Source: Selaginella moellendorffii
Lineage: Eukaryota; Streptophyta; Lycopodiopsida; Selaginellales; Selaginellaceae
Assembly: GCF_000143415.4 (NCBI RefSeq)
Contig: NW_003314340.1
Location: 614,161-678,160, forward strand
Length of the DNA: 64,000 bases
Direction of reading: 5' to 3'
Each line of letters opens with the position of its first letter. The stretch's first letter is position 1. The notes beneath the pieces were generated by a model. It had not been told where the DNA came from. It saw only the letters and a program-made list of their open reading frames with translations, and did not search any database. Shown piece after piece: positions 12,526-22,400 of this stretch. The position numbers and the translations under genes are program-made.

Positions 12526-12745
12526 AGTTTGGCAACAATTTGGGGTTTCAAGAAACTTCATGCATATCTACATAGTTCTTGAATGTTGCTAAAAGGTGAT
12601 CATGTTGCTGTTACTTCATTATTGAAGTGAAAGAACCTAATTGGTTATACTGCTCGGTGGGCTTTGAAGCTTTAGATATGATTTTGATTTTGATGTTGTT
12701 CATCACCTAGGGAGTTTTATGGCTTTGCTCGTTCTCGTCCAAGTG
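12526..12745 (+). pseudogene. RNase H end and connection region of gypsy A
   Basis: The segment beginning GGGTTTCAAGAAACTTCATG matches element B from 35948 on (GGGTTTCGAGAAACTTCATG), including FDVVHHLGSF. It is the displaced continuation of the RNase H piece that ends at 6392. It stops abruptly near 12745. Confidence 0.75.
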
Positions 12746-14340
12746 AACAGCAATCAACACACTCACGTTGTGACAATTGTAAATGTTTGATTGCAGATAC
12801 AATCGAAAGTTGTGGAAGATTTGTGAGTGGTCTTCAATGAAATGCTTGAGGCATTCATGGTCACCATATGATAAACATAAAACTTGCACACCTATGAAAT
12901 GCTGAAAAGATGAGAAAGACGTGGAGCCAAACATCTGGAAGTAGAAAACCGATAACATACCACAAGTATCTGGTGGACAGCACTCATGATATCGATGCCT
13001 CTGAACTCAACCTTTGGTAGAACGTAGAACCACAGATCTTTCCAATTCTTTCCAGGGATGGTGGATCAAAACTCTTGACATTCTGGAAGAAGAAGAAGAG
13101 GAGATTCTCGTTTGTAAAAACGAGTTGTCGAGAAATTGGTCGTAGCTGCGAGGCAAAGCCCAGAAATCCGGAGAGAACTGTTCGTAGAAGTCTGCAAAGA
13201 AATAAAGGGATCATGAAAAACAAATGCACAAGTGTGGCAAACTTGGTTCCACGGCCGGAGCTTCTGGATCTGGCACTTTGCTGCCACGAGTAGATCATTG
13301 TCGTTTGATTCCTCATCTCGTGGTGCCACTGCCACAAGTTGATCGTCAGGCTCCAGTGTTTGATATGGCACAGCCACAAGATAGTCGTCTTTTCCCTGCT
13401 CGTCGAGATCTGGCACTGCTGCACCTCCTGTCGGATCCTTGTCCTCCTCTTTAGGCTCGACTATCCAATTGTCAACTTCTGCCTCGTCGTCTTCACTTTT
13501 GAGCCACATCGATCATCGGATCATCCTCTTCTATCTGTGCGTAGTCCTCTTCTACCACTGCATTGTCGTCTTCTTCTTCTTCTCTCACTGCATGGTCATC
13601 TGCTTCTATCACTGCGTGCTCATCTTCTTCTCATACTTCTTCCATACCTTCTGAACTTGCTGTGCCGTCTCGGAGGAGCTCCTGCACCGCTTCGTCCCAC
13701 GAAGTTTGGATTTCCACTGGACTCGTCTTCTTCTCTTACTTCCTCCATAGCTAGACCACCTTCCGAGCTTATTGTGTCATTTTCGTTGTCTCGGGGGAGC
13801 TCCTGCCCCCCTTCAGCCCACGAAAATTGGATCTCCGCTTCGACCATCGTTGGATCGTCGTGTCGAGAGAACTGATGCGCCTCCTCGAAAGCCCATGGAT
13901 GCCAACTCCTGTACTTATGGAAATCGCCAAAGGAGTGTGCGACCATTTCTACCGCCTGAGCTACACGTACCGCCTGGTAGCACAGCAGCCTGCCATATAA
14001 ATCGCCCAAGCTGGCCGCCGTCATTGTCACAGGAGAAACCTGGGCGTTCTCTGGTCCATGAAGGCTTGCCATCGAAATAGTCGCCCTCGGCTGGTCTGGC
14101 GGAGTCCCGTGGAAGCTTGCCATCGAAATAGTTGCGTGAGATGGCGTCCGCTATTCCGCTTAGAGAGAAATCCTGCGTTGCCTCCCACACCTGGACGTTG
14201 GAATCGCTAGCGCTCAAGCTGGTCGGATCATCCGTTGCTACTGGCCCATAATCTCCTGTCGCTGCTTCGCCACTGATCGCCGCATGGGACTGAATGCTGC
14301 GGAGGAGATCAAACCCGGAGCCTGGACTGCTAGCACCAAA
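12745..14340 (-). pseudogene. Truncated paralogue of the gene at 20561-22238; acidic N-terminal region, unknown function
   Basis: On the minus strand, 12972-13060 reads WKDLWFYVLPKVEFRGIDIM then SAVHQIL followed by a GTATGT donor. This matches the exon of the 20.6-22.2 kb gene that ends SIDLTAAVHQML before GTATGT. After a short intron, 12745-12905 reads GDHECLKHFIEDHSQ, matching GDSDAINDWLDNHSQ in the next exon of that gene. The similarity ends where gypsy A begins, so the C-terminal half is lost. Upstream, 13066-13630 encodes an acidic stretch with repeats such as DDYLVAVP and DDQLVAV, and 13620-14340 a further open stretch (SLGDLYGRLLCYQAV). These lie in different frames; splicing or frameshift cannot be told apart. 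I do not recognise the family. Confidence 0.55.
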
Positions 14341-14514
14341 GGCTTGGTCTTTTGTTGCGACCGCTGGAATGAAGTGTTTTAAATGCGGTCAATAGTGGTC
14401 AAAACACTTTCTTATTGAATCAACATGCGAGGTTGTGCTCATAGCACGGGAGCGCCCCAAGAAGGATGGCAAAAATATCGATTCATTCATTGCTAATGAG
14501 TTTTCTTTCATCCA

Positions 14515-15194
14515 TGGCAGCGTTTGAATGGAGAAAGCCCGAGAGTATGGGGAAACAGATTGAAGCGTTTGCTGAGAAAATCAACATCACATGGTAAGCT
14601 AGAGGGATGCGCTACTTCGAATGCCGATGTCCAGGACGAATTCTCGGCGACTCCTGCCGAAACTCCACTTCCCAAGCGCAATCTTTGAATGAGACAGTAA
14701 GTTATCAAGTTTACTACATGATTATTTGATCTCTTGCTCTTGTCTTGTGTTATTCTTTCGGCCAAGCAGCATCCAACGTGACGATCCCGAGCCTGGTCCT
14801 TCAAAAGAGGAAGTGAAACTCGACAGTGCCACTCACGAATTCGTTGGAAAGCATAGGTACTTTCTCTTTGTTTTTCTGGATCGTACTTTAATCTCTTCTT
14901 TTGCTCAGGCGACTCCAGGACGATCTAACAGATGAAACGGTGGCGTTAGCTCGACACATGAGAGAGTCGACACTGCTCATGCAGACAAAGTTTGTTCCAA
15001 GTCATTTCCAAGAATTGTTCCTGTGTTTTTTCAGGATTCTTTCTTTTCCTTCTGACATGATTTGTTGCTCTGTCCAGGTTGTGGATGCCGCTGGCGAGGC
15101 TGTAGAGCGAAGCTTGGCCTCCGCGAACCATGTGACTCGAAGAGCCGGCGAGCTCTACTCACGAGGCTTTAGCACTGGATCCTCATATTCATGA
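14515..15194 (+). pseudogene. USE1-type SNARE pseudogene without membrane anchor
   Basis: The pieces are 14515-14595 (GKQIEAFAEKINIT), about 14597-14698 (FSATPAETPLPKRNL), 14770-14858 (LDSATHEFVGKHR), 14910-14996 (LQDDLTDETVALARHMRES) and 15079-15194 (VVDAAGEAVERSLASANHV). This is the order seen in plant USE1, an ER SNARE for Golgi-to-ER traffic (LPKRNL, then LQDDLTDEM and the Q-SNARE heptads). After PLPKRNL the frame meets TGA where a serine codon is expected, consistent with a lost base near 14692. The frame ends TGSSYS before the hydrophobic C-terminal anchor. Both faults argue for a relic. Confidence 0.6.
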
Positions 15195-15759
15195 TCGCAG
15201 TCATCCGGATCAATTGATGATGATGTTCTCTCTTTTCTAGACCGATAGTCAAGGCATGGCCAAGGTAGGAACGAATGCAACGGTAACATTGCTTACTCCC
15301 TTCATCAAAGTTTTCTCATCTTTCAAGAGCTCGCCCTGGTCGAGCAGAATGTGTTGGCGCTTCGTCAAGAAGAACCTCCATCTCAATGAGCCTTTATCCA
15401 CCCTGTGTTAGTCGCTCCCCGAAAACAGGGACGAGCTCCCCAATGGAATCATAAACCATAGCATGCTGGTCATAATTACATGGTAATGTTCTGACCTTTT
15501 AACTCTAATGATATCCTCTGAGCATTGATATCAAATTCTCCATACATTCGTGAGTGGATTTCCAACAGCTAGAGTCGTCGCCTCGCTGCCAGCCTCGTCC
15601 AGATCCTCCAGCCTCCCACACACAAGCCCCAGCGAGCACGCCAGGAGCGTAGGAGGCATGCCAACTAGAAACTTTCGTTTAGAGTGTCTTCTATAAAATG
15701 AACTTGATTTATTTTAGAGTGTGTAGTTTTGATGTGATTCATGACGGCCAAGCTGGCGT
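15195..15759. other. Intergenic, no gene seen
   Basis: The stretch lies between the USE1 relic and the PPR pseudogene. There is no ORF with recognisable content. Confidence 0.5.
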
Positions 15760-17718
15760 ATGCCTCTCACTAGCGAGCTTGCAATCGCAAGCTCGCCCTC
15801 TACACTAGCAGAAGAAATTCGATGCGTGACCGATGCGACCGACGCGGCAACATATGCCAGCATCCTCCGCAAGTGCTGCGTCGAGAAATCTCTCGAGCAA
15901 GCCCGGCTAGCGCACTCCAAGCTGCGCAAGAGCGAGCACCGGGACAGTCGATTCATTCAGAACTTGCTGGTGGAGATGTATGGCAAGTGTGGCAACACCC
16001 AAGATGCGTCCTTGGTCTTCGACTTGGAATGTCATGGTTTCTGCCATGGCCAAGAACAAGCAGCATGCCCAAGCCATCGAAGTTTTCCGGAGAATGCTGT
16101 TCGATGGAACCAGGCCACACAAAGTAACGTATCTCAGTGCTCTTGATGCTTGCTCGGGCTTGAGCGTTGATATTGGAAGACAAATCCACAGGCTTATCAA
16201 GGAGAGTGGGAGGTGTGGCGGGATCGACGAAGCAAAGATGGTGTTTTCGAGCATGGAGGTACGAGATGTTGTCTCCTGGAACTCTTTCCTCTCTGCATAT
16301 GCCCGTAATGGGTATTCCATTCGAGTTTTGGGATTGTTTGAGGAGATGGATGTGAAGCCGGACAAGGTGACTTACCTTGCGGTTCTAGACGCATGCGCCA
16401 CAATGGCTGCTTTGCAACGAGGAAAAGAGATCCACCATCGCATAGCTGTGGAGGACGAGCAGCTTCTCTCGGACACGATGCTTGGGAACTCGCTGCTCAA
16501 CATGTATGGCAAATGCCAAAGCGTGGACGACGCAGCTAAACTTTTTGAGTCGATCCATGGTCGCAGGAGCGTTGTCACTTGGACAGGGATGATATCGATC
16601 TACGCTCAAAACAGCCATGGCTGGGACGCTTTGAGATTGTTTGGAGAGATGGACCAGGAAGGGTGAAGGCAAACGTGGTTAGCTTTGTGACGATCTTGGA
16701 TGCTTGTGCCGATGTTGGTGCGCTAGAAAAGGGCCGAGAATTGCACGCTCGGATCGTCCAAGCTGGGCTCTCGAGCAGCGTGATCCTGGGGACAGTGTGA
16801 TGAACATGTATACGAAGTGTGGGAGCTTGGAGGATGCTAGAAGTTTGTTTGAGATCCTTCTTCACGACAATGTGGCCTGGAACACACTGATGACGATGTT
16901 TGTCAAGCATGAAAAATTCAGTGATGTTCTACACTTGCTTTGCACGAAGGCTTAAGGCCGGACGAGATCACTTATCTCAACGTTGTAACCTCGTTGGAAA
17001 CTCCAAACACTCCACTCCTTGATCGCGTCTTTGCGAGGATTGTCTCCAATGGTTTAGAATCCAATCCCTTCGTGGGTCATGCTCTCGTGAGCTTGCATTG
17101 TCGGAGTGGAAACTTGGAGCAAGCCAGGAAGATTTTCGATCTAGTGGAGAGACGACGAGTGGTTGCATGGACGGCCATGCTGTGTGGATTTGCCGAGAGA
17201 GGACTCGGGAGAGAAGCTCTCCACCTTTTGAGGGAGGGTATAAAGCCTGACTCGGTGACTTTCATTGGATGCTTGCGCTAGCCTTGCGTGCCTTACACGA
17301 GGAAGAAACATCCACCAAAGAATCGAGAGAATCTATGGGTCTCAACTCGACACAAACCTTGGAAACGCACTTGTAAACGTGTATGGAAAGTGTGGCAACT
17401 TGGTTCTAGCAAGAGAAACGTTCCAGTCGATGAGAAAAGATTTGTCTCTTGGAATGCCATGATCGCAGCGTATGCCATAACGGGCATGGCAGTGAAACCG
17501 TGGAGCTCTTGCTAGAGTTGAGCTTGGAAGGGATAGAACCCGACCACATAACTTTGTTGGGAGTGATTTTTGGTTGTGGCAATGCTGGGCTCTTGGAAGA
17601 TGGGCTCGAGTACCTGACGAGGATATGTGATGACTATGGATTGATCCCACAAATGAATCACTATGGCTGCATGGTTGATCTACTTGGAAAGGCTGGGTGG
17701 CTTTCTCTCCTGGACTGA
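15760..17718 (+). pseudogene. PLS-class PPR protein pseudogene
   Basis: Successive frames carry the hallmark PPR phrases: LLVEMYGKCGNTQDA, DVVSWNSFLSAYARNG, PDKVTYLAVLDACATMAAL, LLNMYGKCQSVDDAAKLF, TWTGMISIYAQNSHGWDALR, FVTILDACADVGALEKGREL, MNMYTKCGSLEDA, LVNVYGKCGNL, WNAMIAAYAITGM and MNHYGCMVDLLGKAG near the end (an E-region-like phrase). The phase changes about seven times (near 16022, 16662, 16797, 16950, 17270, 17445 and 17495), each within a repeat, and no splice sites fit. Intact relatives are organelle RNA-processing or editing factors. No DYW domain is visible. The start is taken at 15760 because the first repeat is in that frame. Confidence 0.85.
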
Positions 17719-17754
17719 TTCTAGCTGCATACTCTTGATCTGATAATCTTTCTT

Positions 17755-18455
17755 CGCACGCACGCAAGAGAATATAGCTATGGCTTTCCCTGTAACAAGC
17801 ATAACACTGTCATCGGCCGGGATGCAAACTAAGTCAAAGTACCTGGAAACCATCCACAGTGTGTGCTCCCTGTTTCGCGGCGTTCGATGTCATGCCACAC
17901 TCGCTCGGTTTTCACCATCCTCCGTAAAACTCTTTTCTCGAATCTGAAATGCTTATACGCGTGAGACAATGGCAATGCATTGGGCGGATTGGATGCTTAC
18001 TTGAGGATGCATTCGATATTGTGTGTTGTACCCAGCTTTTTGGAAACGCTTAAACATGCTTCTTCCATATCTGGTCCACAGAGAGAGCGGGCTGCCACAA
18101 AAGCAGCGTTTTGGCGAAGTGGTCTTTCTTGTTCGCTCGAACACAAGAATATAGCTCCGGCTTTCTCACGTCCCTAAAAGAAGAAACGAAATTTACGCAC
18201 GAAGACGCCAAGTCTGTGAAGTACCTGAAAGCCATCCACGTCGATAAGTCGAGCAGCCTGGACTTCAGCATAGCAACTCTTCAGCTCCAGATCTTAAGCG
18301 ATTGGGATGGCGATACCCATGCCGGAGCAGTCTGCTGCTCGTAAACTTCTTTCTCGAATCCGTGATGCATGCCTGAGACAATGCAATCTATTGGACAGAA
18401 CGGATGATGCATTCGATAATACGTGCTAGTGCGTTGAACATTTTTCACGAATCTT
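17755..18455. repeat. Tandem duplication of a ~300-bp segment, possibly exon plus intron of a minus-strand gene
   Basis: Copy 1 (17755-18035) and copy 2 (18119-18455) share blocks such as AGAATATAGCT, GTACCTG.AA.CCATCCAC, TTTCTCGAATC and GATGCATTCGATA. On the minus strand both show CAG then GTACTT followed about 50 nt later by an AG acceptor and a similar exon start (GAAAGCC), so an exon-intron unit may have been duplicated. No product is recognised. Confidence 0.45.
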
Positions 18456-18689
18456 CACAGCCTGGTGAAAACAAAAATACGAGGAATGTCACAAAGCCGG
18501 GAGATACACAAGAAAAACAAACTTGAAAGAAATGAGAGTTCGCTTACCTTGAAAAACACACCAGCCGGATCCACAAGAGAGTAAAATCTTCTGGAGCTTC
18601 CAAAAGGCAGAACATCACCCAGCCACGGAGCTAGCCTGCAAAATGGAATGACGGTTTTCTTGCGAGAGAATCCACTCGAACGATGCCGC

Positions 18690-19053
18690 TCTTGTGGATG
18701 CTCTACGACTGAGAAACGCAAGAATGGAGTTACCAGAAACTGGCCGAGGAGGCCGATGTCGAAACTTCTTCGTTTTGTTCCGGGTTTTCGATCGATCTTT
18801 ACTTGTGTGTTTTCCGCGACGCCGGCGCGATCAAGAACGACACTGGATGGATGCCGCTGGAACGATCAAGATCAACGACGAAGTTGCGGCATACAAGACC
18901 TACCTCAGCTTGAATCCTTCGCGCCCGATGCTCTGCGCCACTAATCCAAGAGATTGCGCTCCGAGATGGAGCTGCGGAAGCTCAAGAAGTGCCGGATTCC
19001 TCGCCCCTTTCGCTGTGAGAGGATTCACTCAGCGCGCGCTGCGAGCGCTATAA
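18690..19053 (+). other. Possible small gene fragment, unknown
   Basis: A frame from 18847 reads MDAAGTIKINDEVAAYKTYL, and an overlapping +1 frame continues with a basic helix-like phrase (SKRLRSEMELRKLKK), as if a frameshift or missed intron lies near 18920. I do not recognise the product; it may be chance. Confidence 0.25.
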
Positions 19054-19075
19054 TACCCTAAAGTCGTGAAGAGCT

Positions 19076-19663
19076 ATGGCACCACGAGTATACGTTCTCA
19101 AGAACTTCGAGGAGGCCTCGGCCAGCGCCCGCATCGCCGCCCACATTGCCGCTACATCGCCTCGTCCGAGTTCGTCAGCGTTGCTGCCACCGCCACCGCC
19201 GATGCCAGCGTCGCCGCTATCGCCACCGGAAGTGCTGGCATCGCGGACACCATCGTTGCGAGCGGAAAACCGAGACCGCGTCCTCTGCGATCGAGCCCGA
19301 CGAAAGGGGTATGCTTTGCGGGAGAGCTCGACGCCGCTCATCCTCCGAGGATTCTCATTCTCGCCAGCAGCATCATCGCGATTCGCTGATAGCCGTTCGA
19401 GGCCGCCGAAAGGGTGCGGCTTTGAGGGAGAGATCGATAGCGCTCATCCGAGGGTTGCCGGCGCGCTCCTCGCGAAGATCATCGCAATTCGCAGCTGCAG
19501 GAAGCGGCGCCGCTGGTCGAGGCTCTCGAGCCATCTGCTGGGTCACTGGCCCGCTGCGAAGAAATTTCACGCCCCTCCGCGTCATGAGTCGAGTGTAGCG
19601 TCGGCAATCCCCCATCTTTCCAATCAAACGAAGAAGAAACACAAGATTAAAGGGCTTTTATAG
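19076..19663 (+). CDS. Hypothetical 195-residue ORF, doubtful
   Basis: The ORF opens MAPRVYVLKNFEEASASARI, has a proline-rich stretch (PPPPPMP) and a basic C-terminus (RKRRRW, KKKHKIKGLL). The DNA is GC-rich and contains two imperfect direct repeats of about 75-100 bp (19280-19370 and 19385-19470). An open minus-strand frame covers the same bases, so coding strand and reality are both uncertain. Confidence 0.25.
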   Translation: MAPRVYVLKNFEEASASARIAAHIAATSPRPSSSALLPPPPPMPASPLSPPEVLASRTPSLRAENRDRVLCDRARRKGYALRESSTPLILRGFSFSPAASSRFADSRSRPPKGCGFEGEIDSAHPRVAGALLAKIIAIRSCRKRRRWSRLSSHLLGHWPAAKKFHAPPRHESSVASAIPHLSNQTKKKHKIKGLL

Positions 19664-20560
19664 CCGTTGAAAGAAAGTAGAATATTTGCTTTAGAAACTA
19701 TTTGGGTTTAGATGTAATCATCATTTTCTCAAACACAATTTACCACTTTCAAGAGCAACTTCACCTTAGACTGTGTGATTCCATATACACTAGAACAAAT
19801 ATATGTATAATCATTATTTTAGGAATGTCAAACCTCATTTACTCCAAGGACATGAGTTATTTCTTGCTATTTTGATTCTTGATGCAAGCTTCAATAATTT
19901 TGATTCTCGACCAAGTTTCAATGGAGGGAAATTGATTTATATTATGCTATAGATCCTCTAGTTGTATACTAAATCTCATGTGCAATGCATCAGTTGCCCA
20001 ATACAATCTTAATTTATGTAGCCTTGATGATTAGATTTTGCGCCACAAAGATTTATAAATGTGCTATTATAATTGACAAATGATATTTTTTCTAATAATT
20101 ATTTAATTATTTATTAAGTCTTAATATTTATGATAAATTAAGAAATAATTTACTACGCTTTGCATGTAGCAACGCCTGGTTTAATGTTATTCTTACTATT
20201 GATCAAACAAAAGTTTATAATTATAAACGTGTTTATAGTTTATAAACACAAGATTAATCTTATTCCAGATGGTAGAATAAAAACGAATATACTAGAAAGT
20301 GTTTAAGAAAGTTTATAATTATAAATACAAAATTAATCTAAATGAATAACAACCATTAGATGGTAAAATATCCTAGAATATCCAAGCATATTCTAAGTAT
20401 ATCCACGACCATCCAAACCAAATTATTTAAACCATTTATAATAAAATCATTTCTTGCTAAATCATATTTAAAGATAAACTAAAAAACTTAAATATAATTA
20501 TTTAAATAAAAGAGAAAAAGAGTTTCATTTTAATTTTATTTATTTGAATTGAATATTTGA
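19664..20560. other. AT-rich intergenic, no gene seen
   Basis: It is strongly AT-rich with many TTTATA/TAATAA runs, between the hypothetical ORF and the 3' end of the next minus-strand gene. No coding or RNA feature is visible. Confidence 0.6.
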
Positions 20561-22238
20561 TCATTTATCTAACAAGTAAACGCCCTTTTTTTCCTGGTCA
20601 ATATACACATCCCAGTTATTGCAATACAGCATAAAGTTACCTGTATTAATAAGTTTAGTCGAAGAAAATTAATAATAACAATAATAATAACTCACAGTCT
20701 ATATGCCAGTATTTCCGCTGAATAGCCAAACACTCCTTGTATTTGTCTTCATAAATCAGCTGCAAATAAGAAAATCCGAATAAAAGTACGAAAATATAAA
20801 TATACTTACATCAACCAAGTAGAGAGCCATGTCGCTCACATGAACCATCCGAGTTTTGCCAATGTTTTCCAGGCGCGGGTTGGGAACAACATACTGCCCA
20901 TTCCAAGCTCGCCTTCGTATTGCCTGGAGCTCCTCGAGTGAGAGCTCCACCATTCTAAATTCCTCCCAGCGGGCATTCTCGCACAGGCTCACAAACACAC
21001 CACAAAACGCCTCTCCAAAGACTTGTGCTGCCGCTCGATACATGAGCTCGTCAGCTTGATCGTTGACGTCTGCATGAAGCTTGACGTGCTCCACGAATGA
21101 ACTCACGGTGGAGCCGCACAGGTTTTGGAGCTCTGCATGGTCAATCTTGCCTTTCGTGGTTCTTACCCAGGTGTAGAGCAAACGTCCCATTGTCTTGCTC
21201 ACGTCAATACACTGATAAGACCATGATTGCCGAGCATCTTGGCTCCGGCGGTGGGCTTGCGAGTGGTTGTCGAGCCAGTCGTTGATCGCATCGCTATCAC
21301 CCAAGTTTGTGTACTTTACCGCCATCACTTCCTACACAGAGAAAAGTATAAGAACTTTGATCAAGATTGACATGTAAATCTAGCATATACATACCTTCAA
21401 CATCTGGTGAACAGCAGCTGTGAGATCAATGGACTTGCAATCTATCCTCGTGACAGTGTCAAACCACTCGATGAGTTCCTCGGCCAGCTCCTCCAGTGGT
21501 GGATCCAGAGAGGTGGAGTTCTCTGCAAAGATGAGCAATGCGCTGTGTAGTTTCTCGCGGGTGGAAGGATCTGCATCTTGTGCTTGCTTCTCAAGGGTGA
21601 CCAGCCACTCGATCGATTGTGCGTAAGTCTTGTGCTGGAGCTGAACCAGCAGCCAGAGATGAACAAGATCACACACTACCTCAGTCATGTCAAAGAGCCG
21701 AGCCGCGTCTTGGATGATTGTCTGCGGCATGGAAGTGGAGGGGAGTTTCGAGACAGCCTGCACCATGGCTGGATGAAAAAACAAAGTTAGAAACAACTAT
21801 CTGCATTAGAGTCAATACATACCTGTGAGTGCTTCTTCAGTCTCATTTGTGTTGATGACGCAATCCTGCAAAAGCGATACTGTTAGTAAACGAAAAACAA
21901 AACATTGAACATATTAGTACCCCATGGTTACGAAACATTTCTTCAACTACTCGAAAGGCAAAGGAAAAGGGTGGCAGGTTCTGCCCATAGTAATCAGCTG
22001 CAAATATTGCGAGCAGCACAACATCCGGTATGGGCATTTCAAGGACGTGACGAACAGCCTGATGCCAAATCTTCCACCTCAGATCACAAACTTCGACCTT
22101 TTGCTGGGATGTTATGTGATAGAAGGCGAGCGAGTCGGTGTTGAGGTGAAAGTAGGAGAAGAGAGGCCTCACAATGCTCTCCACCTGTTTGCCAGCGTCC
22201 GTTTGCCTCCAATTGGAAAAAGGATTCTCCATTGTCAT
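20561..22238 (-). CDS. Uncharacterised six-exon protein, about 466 residues
   Basis: The minus-strand exons are 22238-21921, 21865-21823, about 21768-21395, 21331-20810, 20759-20696 and 20640-20561. They join in one frame with GT..AG introns of 44-63 nt. The protein starts MTMENPFSNWRQTDAGKQVE and is predicted largely helical, with no signal peptide, membrane segment or motif I can name. Notable phrases are EELAEELIEWFD, GDSDAINDWLDNHSQAHRR and WNGQYVVPNPRLENIG. A partial paralogue lies at 12745-14340 on the same strand, so the family is locally duplicated. Reading-frame conservation over six exons makes the gene real; function is unknown. Confidence 0.75.
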
Positions 22239-22400
22239 CTCAGTTTCCCCTAGGGGAAAACTTATATAAAACGGAAAAGGAAAAAGGAATATTTGAATGC
22301 CTTAAAGATAAGGAATTTTTTTTTGCTGTTAAACACTGAAAGCTCAAAGATAATGTTTTGGCATGAATTTGATTAATACAGGCGTATATCACATTTGGAT

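Larger units (their letters stand above)
3021..12745 (+). mobile_element. Ty3/gypsy retrotransposon A, decayed, 3'-truncated, with two nested insertions
   Basis: The pieces run in the order LTR (3021-3194), gag zinc knuckle (4154-4195, C-x2-C-x4-H-x4-C, begins CWVCDEIGH), retropepsin (DTGLS motif near 4480), reverse transcriptase (4943-5285, resumes at 5787), RNase H (about 6217-6392) and a connection segment (12526-12745). A TRIM-like element sits at 5286-5781 and repeat C1 at about 6393-12525. The reading frame is broken by many stops and shifts. Removing the insertions makes the remainder colinear with element B at 33.9-37.8 kb. Integrase and the 3' LTR are missing, and the sequence stops abruptly inside a truncated host gene at about 12745. 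It is non-functional. Confidence 0.85.

Noticed and set aside
13339-13875. Hydrophobic 178-codon plus-strand ORF
   Set aside because: It is the antisense of an acidic, repeat-rich minus-strand coding region; leucine-rich only because GAG/GAA codons are read backwards.
14365-14470. Zinc-knuckle-like phrase KCFKCGQ next to the USE1 relic
   Set aside because: Only one half of a knuckle, followed by a stop; too short to call a gag fragment.
19076-19160. 6-phosphogluconolactonase N-terminus
   Set aside because: Only a faint resemblance over ~20 residues; the catalytic region is absent.
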